This document shows positions 6,504-9,161 of a stretch of DNA of 9,161 nucleotides, piece after piece (positions within the stretch are counted from its first letter, which is position 1; every line of letters starts with the position of its first letter). The position numbers and the translations under genes are program-made. This DNA is from Tardiphaga sp. GTDB lineage: Bacteria > Pseudomonadota > Alphaproteobacteria > Rhizobiales > Xanthobacteraceae. The notes beneath the pieces were generated by a model. That model ran no database searches. It had not been told where the DNA came from and saw only the letters and a program-made list of their open reading frames with translations. Where the stretch lies: NCBI GenBank assembly GCA_028290765.1, contig JAQGJF010000936.1, forward strand, positions 1 to 9,161. The letters run 5' to 3'.

Positions 6504-6608
6504 CACGATTTGAGCACGCCTGTAGAAATTATGTGCACAAGCGCCGCCCGGCCCTGGATGCGGCGTGGGCAAACCGTGGGACTGCCTACCCAACCGTGCG
6601 AATCCGGC

Positions 6609-6614
6609 TACATT
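6609..6614 (+). promoter_or_regulatory. Possible -10 element (TACATT) for a leaderless glycosylase transcript
   Basis: TACATT ends 8 nt before the ATG at 6623, so transcription from it would begin at or next to the start codon. No SD is present upstream of this ATG, which fits a leaderless mRNA. No matching -35 hexamer is seen at 16-18 nt, so the call is weak. Confidence 0.25.
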
Positions 6615-6622
6615 CCCGCGCC

Positions 6623-7813
6623 ATGTCCCGTACCAGCCCATCCCACCCTTTGACCAAGGCCCAGGCCAGACCCATCTGGCTCCACGCCCAGCGGCTCGAC
6701 AGCACGGCACCGTTCGGCGACGGCCCGTCGGCGACGGCGGCCGCGGTGGAGCATCTCGGCTATGTGCAGATCGACACCATCAACGTGATCGAGCGGTCCC
6801 ACCACCACGTCCTGTTCACGCGCATTCCCGCCTATCGGCGCACCGACCTGCGCCAGGCCCAGAGCATCGACAAGACCGTGTTCGAATACTGGACCCACGC
6901 GCTGTCCTATGTGCCGACCCGGGATCTCAAATTCTTCGTGGCCGACATGCGGCAGCACCGGCGCGAACCGAACAACCGGTTCAACTCCGTGAAGCCGGCC
7001 GATCTGCGCAAGGTGCTGAGATTGATCAAGAAGGATGGCGCGCTGACGATCCGCGACATCGAGGACGACGTGCTGGTCGACAAGGATCATCCCTGGGCCA
7101 GCCGCAAGCCGTCGAAGCGGGCGCTGCAACTGGCGTTCTATACCGGCGTGCTGACGATCAGCGCACGCAGCGGCATGCTCAAGACCTATGAGCTGATGGA
7201 CCGGCATTTCGGCTGGGACAAATCGCCGAAAGCCGCCTCGGCAACCGAGATCTCCAGCTATCTGCTCGACCGCGCCTTGCGGTCGCAGGGGATCGTGAGC
7301 CTGGATTCGATCTGCCATCTCGATGCGCCGAGCAACTCGGCGGTGCGGCGGCTGATCGAAGCGAGACTCCGCCGCCGGGAACTGGTGCCGGTGGCGCTGG
7401 AGGGCGCCGGAAAGCTGGAGCACTGGGCCCGCCCGGAGGTGCTCGAGCCCGCCGGCGATGCCGCATCCGGGATGGTCCACATTCTCTCGCCGTTCGATCC
7501 GCTCGTGATTCAGCGCAAGCGCACCCATCTGTTCTTCGACTACGAGCATCGTTTCGAGGCCTATATCCCGAAGGAGAAGCGGCTGTTCGGCTATTTCGCG
7601 CTGCCTGTGCTGGTGGACGGCTACATCGTCGCCGCCATCGACCTCAAGACCGATCGCCAGAAGCAGAAATTGCTGATGCAGAAATGGAATTGGATCGGCA
7701 AGCGCCCGCGCAAGGACCTGAAACGCCGTATCGAGGAAGAATTGCACCGCTTCGAGCGCTTTCAGCTCGCCGATGATCCGCTGCGCGAAACCCCGGCTGT
7801 CGCCGGCGTATAG
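6623..7813 (+). CDS. YcaQ/AlkX-type DNA crosslink repair glycosylase, winged-helix protein (396 aa)
   Basis: This is a full-length member of the HTH_42 family (PF06224), the AlkZ/AlkX glycosylases that remove bulky or interstrand-crosslinking alkyl adducts from DNA. The catalytic QxD motif is seen as Q49-I50-D51 in YVQIDTINVIERSHHH; the AlkX (YcaQ) branch has QxD, whereas AlkZ proteins have QxQ. The following ERSHHHVL, a mid-protein FEYWTHALSYVP (about 90-101), a wing-helix region near 170-220, and the C-terminal FDPLVIQRKR and FEAYIPKEKRLFGYFALPVL blocks are all typical. The E. coli protein is of similar length (about 410 aa). The frame is open upstream to 6407, but those 72 codons cover the intergenic region and resemble nothing, so the ATG at 6623 is preferred although no SD precedes it. 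It is transcribed divergently from the amide operon and appears to be a single housekeeping repair gene unrelated to it. Confidence 0.9.
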   Translation: MSRTSPSHPLTKAQARPIWLHAQRLDSTAPFGDGPSATAAAVEHLGYVQIDTINVIERSHHHVLFTRIPAYRRTDLRQAQSIDKTVFEYWTHALSYVPTRDLKFFVADMRQHRREPNNRFNSVKPADLRKVLRLIKKDGALTIRDIEDDVLVDKDHPWASRKPSKRALQLAFYTGVLTISARSGMLKTYELMDRHFGWDKSPKAASATEISSYLLDRALRSQGIVSLDSICHLDAPSNSAVRRLIEARLRRRELVPVALEGAGKLEHWARPEVLEPAGDAASGMVHILSPFDPLVIQRKRTHLFFDYEHRFEAYIPKEKRLFGYFALPVLVDGYIVAAIDLKTDRQKQKLLMQKWNWIGKRPRKDLKRRIEEELHRFERFQLADDPLRETPAVAGV

Positions 7814-7838
7814 ACCTGCTACACTCGTTATCACGCGA

Positions 7839-7855
7839 CAGCCGGCCAACGGCTG
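7839..7855. repeat. Inverted repeat CAGCCG-N5-CGGCTG between glycosylase and binding-protein genes
   Basis: A 6-bp GC-rich stem with a 5-nt loop lies 26 nt after the glycosylase stop and 21 nt before the next ATG. There is no following T-run, so it is not a standard intrinsic terminator. It could be a leader hairpin or a chance dyad. Confidence 0.2.
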
Positions 7856-7875
7856 CGTGGCTCAAGGGAGGCTCC

Positions 7876-8943
7876 ATGCGAAACCGACCATGGTCGAGGC
7901 GCAAATTCTTGAAGGCATCGACCGCCTTGGCGGCGGGCGCGTTCGTTCCGCAGCCGCTCAGGGCCGCGGCGCCGCCGCCGAGCGAAGTCACGCCAGCGCT
8001 GATCGAAGCCGCGCGTAAGGAAGCCAAGGTCTCGTTCTACTCTGCGCTCGAGCTCAACGTCGCCGAGCGGCTCGGCAAGGCGTTCGAGGCGAAATATCCC
8101 GGCATCGCGGTGCGGGTCGAACGATCGGGCGCCGAGCGGATCTACCAGCGCATCGGCCAGGAACAATCCAGCCGCATCAATGCGGTCGACGTCGTCAACA
8201 GCACCGATCCGGCGCATTTCCTCGACTGGAAGAAGAACGACTGGCTGGCGCCCTATCTGCCCGACGATGTCGCGAAGCATTTTCCCGCCGACCAGTTCGA
8301 CGCCGATGGCCTGTTCGCGACCTCCTGCGCCTGGCTCGAAGTGATCGGCTACAACACCAGCCTGGTGAAGAAGGAAGACGCGCCGAGAAGCTATGCGGAT
8401 CTGCTCGACCCGAAATGGCAGGGCAAGATCGTCAAGGGCCACCCCGGCTACAGCGGTGCCATCATGACCGCGACCTTCGTCCTCAAGCGCGATCTCGGAT
8501 GGCCCTATCTCGAAAAGCTCGCCCAGCAAAAAGTCATGCAGGTGCAGTCGGCCGCCGATCCGCCGAAAAAGATCCTGCTCGGCGAGCGCGCCATCATGGC
8601 CGACGGCAACGACTACAATCTCGTGCTGCTCAAGGACCATGGCAAGCCGGTCGAAGTGGTGTTTCCGGCCGAAGGCTCACCGTTGATCATCGTGCCGAGC
8701 GGCGTGTTCCGCAGCGCGCCGAATCCCAGCGCGGCGCGGCTGTTCCAGAGTTTTCTGCTCAGCGCCGAGACGCAGCTGATGCTGGTCGACGTGTTCGCCC
8801 ATCGCTCGTTCCACGCGCTGGTCAAGGAAAGAGCCGGTCACGTCCCGTTGTCGAGCATCAAATTGCTGAAGGCCGATCCCGCAGAAGTGCAGGCGCAGAG
8901 CGAAGAGATCAAGGCGCGCTACGCCAAGATTTTCGGGGTGTGA
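7876..8943 (+). CDS. Extracellular solute-binding protein, iron/polyamine-type ABC receptor, Tat-exported (355 aa)
   Basis: This is a periplasmic solute receptor of the Fe3+/thiamine/spermidine-like class (SBP_bac_1/6/8 superfamily). It opens with a twin-arginine signal: S7-R-R-K-F-L-K13, hydrophobic ASTALAAGAFV, and a probable cleavage after L-R-A at about 30. The mature chain shows VSFYSALELNVAERLGKAFEAKYPGI in lobe 1 (split here by nothing unusual), SYADLLDPKWQGKI (172-185), which is highly typical of AfuA-type receptors, and GSPLIIVPSGVFRSAPNPSAA, the C-terminal 'gap-filling' region of this class. The double tyrosine of iron-binding FbpA/FutA proteins is not seen, so iron is not implied. 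A strong SD, GGGAGG, lies 4 nt before the ATG. No permease or ATPase is in the window; they may lie to the right. The next gene starts 47 nt downstream on the same strand. Confidence 0.85.
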   Translation: MRNRPWSRRKFLKASTALAAGAFVPQPLRAAAPPPSEVTPALIEAARKEAKVSFYSALELNVAERLGKAFEAKYPGIAVRVERSGAERIYQRIGQEQSSRINAVDVVNSTDPAHFLDWKKNDWLAPYLPDDVAKHFPADQFDADGLFATSCAWLEVIGYNTSLVKKEDAPRSYADLLDPKWQGKIVKGHPGYSGAIMTATFVLKRDLGWPYLEKLAQQKVMQVQSAADPPKKILLGERAIMADGNDYNLVLLKDHGKPVEVVFPAEGSPLIIVPSGVFRSAPNPSAARLFQSFLLSAETQLMLVDVFAHRSFHALVKERAGHVPLSSIKLLKADPAEVQAQSEEIKARYAKIFGV

Positions 8944-8990
8944 TCGGCGGCGGGTCATACAGACGACGGCACTCTGCGCCAGGAGAAACT

Positions 8991-9161
8991 ATGAAAATTG
9001 CAGCAAGATTGCTTTTCGGATTGTCGGTGTTGCTATCGCCGGTATTGGCATCGGCGCAGGAATTTCCCGACAAGCCCATCAAGCTGATCGTGCCGTTTCC
9101 GGCGGGCGGCCCGAACGACGTCATCGCGCGCGTGATCGGCCAGCGCATGTCGGAACTGCTC
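8991..9161 (+). CDS. Bug/TctC-family tripartite tricarboxylate transporter receptor (N-terminal part)
   Basis: The first 57 codons are in the window and the gene runs off the right edge. A Sec signal peptide spans about residues 1-22 (K-I-A-A-R, then LLFGLSVLLSPVL, cleavage after A-S-A), followed by the hallmark FPDKPIKLIVPFPAGGPND and ARVIGQRMSE of Bug (TctC-like, PF03401) receptors. These periplasmic proteins bind carboxylates, aromatic acids or amides; large orphan families occur in Bradyrhizobium, Bordetella and Cupriavidus. An AGGAG lies 5 nt before the ATG. Its position 47 nt behind an ABC-type receptor suggests co-transcription, although the two belong to different transport systems. 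The ligand cannot be read from this fragment. Confidence 0.9.
   Translation, partial: MKIAARLLFGLSVLLSPVLASAQEFPDKPIKLIVPFPAGGPNDVIARVIGQRMSELL

Noticed and set aside
4297..6513. A 738-codon open frame on the plus strand, antisense to the transporter and receptor genes
   Set aside because: It is rich in Arg, His, Asp and Gln, the usual mirror of GC-rich genes, and matches no domain. The minus-strand genes beneath it have complete motifs and SD sites.
6510..6535. TTGAGC and TATGTG as a housekeeping promoter for the glycosylase
   Set aside because: The spacer is only 14 nt and the -10 match is poor.
7858..7872. TGGC...GC pattern with sigma-54 spacing before the Tat-exported receptor
   Set aside because: Only the GG/GC pair fits; the TT of the -12 box is missing and the bases are the gene's own Shine-Dalgarno.

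Overview
The window is GC-rich and densely coded, with the codon use and gene repertoire of an alphaproteobacterium. Two periplasmic binding proteins whose transport partners are not in view, a Bug-type receptor, a YcaQ-type glycosylase and strong use of nitrogen-scavenging genes make Bradyrhizobium, Rhodopseudomonas or a relative the likeliest source. That assignment is an inference from style; no marker gene is present.

Left two thirds (about 1-6384, all minus strand). One probable operon reads right to left: a type-3 (polar amino acid family) periplasmic binding protein (6384-5500); a one-chain permease plus ATPase (5481-3862); a stand-alone acetamidase/formamidase-family enzyme (3827-2586); a second, paralogous acetamidase/formamidase fused in frame behind a complete AraC-type regulator (2455-107); and the start of a RidA-family gene that leaves the window (87-1). 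The gaps are 18, 34, 130 and 19 nt. The single larger gap carries a full-consensus sigma-54 promoter (TTGGCACG-GAGG-TTGCT, GG and GC exactly 12 nt apart) placed just before the regulator-enzyme fusion. The layout suggests that a small nitrogen compound is imported, its amide bond is hydrolysed in the cytoplasm, a RidA-type protein clears a reactive imine or handles a downstream step, and the regulator-enzyme gene is expressed under nitrogen control. The actual substrate cannot be read from the sequence.

Middle (6385-6622). A 238-nt divergent intergenic region holds two short perfect palindromes, one of which overlaps a weaker sigma-54-like element right at the start of the binding-protein gene.

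Right third (6623-9161, all plus strand). There is a YcaQ/AlkX-type DNA crosslink glycosylase with the QxD motif, then a Tat-exported type-1/6-like extracellular solute-binding protein, then the first 57 codons of a Bug/TctC-type tricarboxylate-transporter receptor. These look unrelated to the amide operon. No tRNA, rRNA, CRISPR array, insertion sequence or prophage signal is visible.

The most noteworthy object is the AraC-acetamidase/formamidase fusion: a DNA-binding regulator and a metabolic enzyme in one chain, beside a non-fused paralogue of the enzyme half and preceded by its own sigma-54 promoter.
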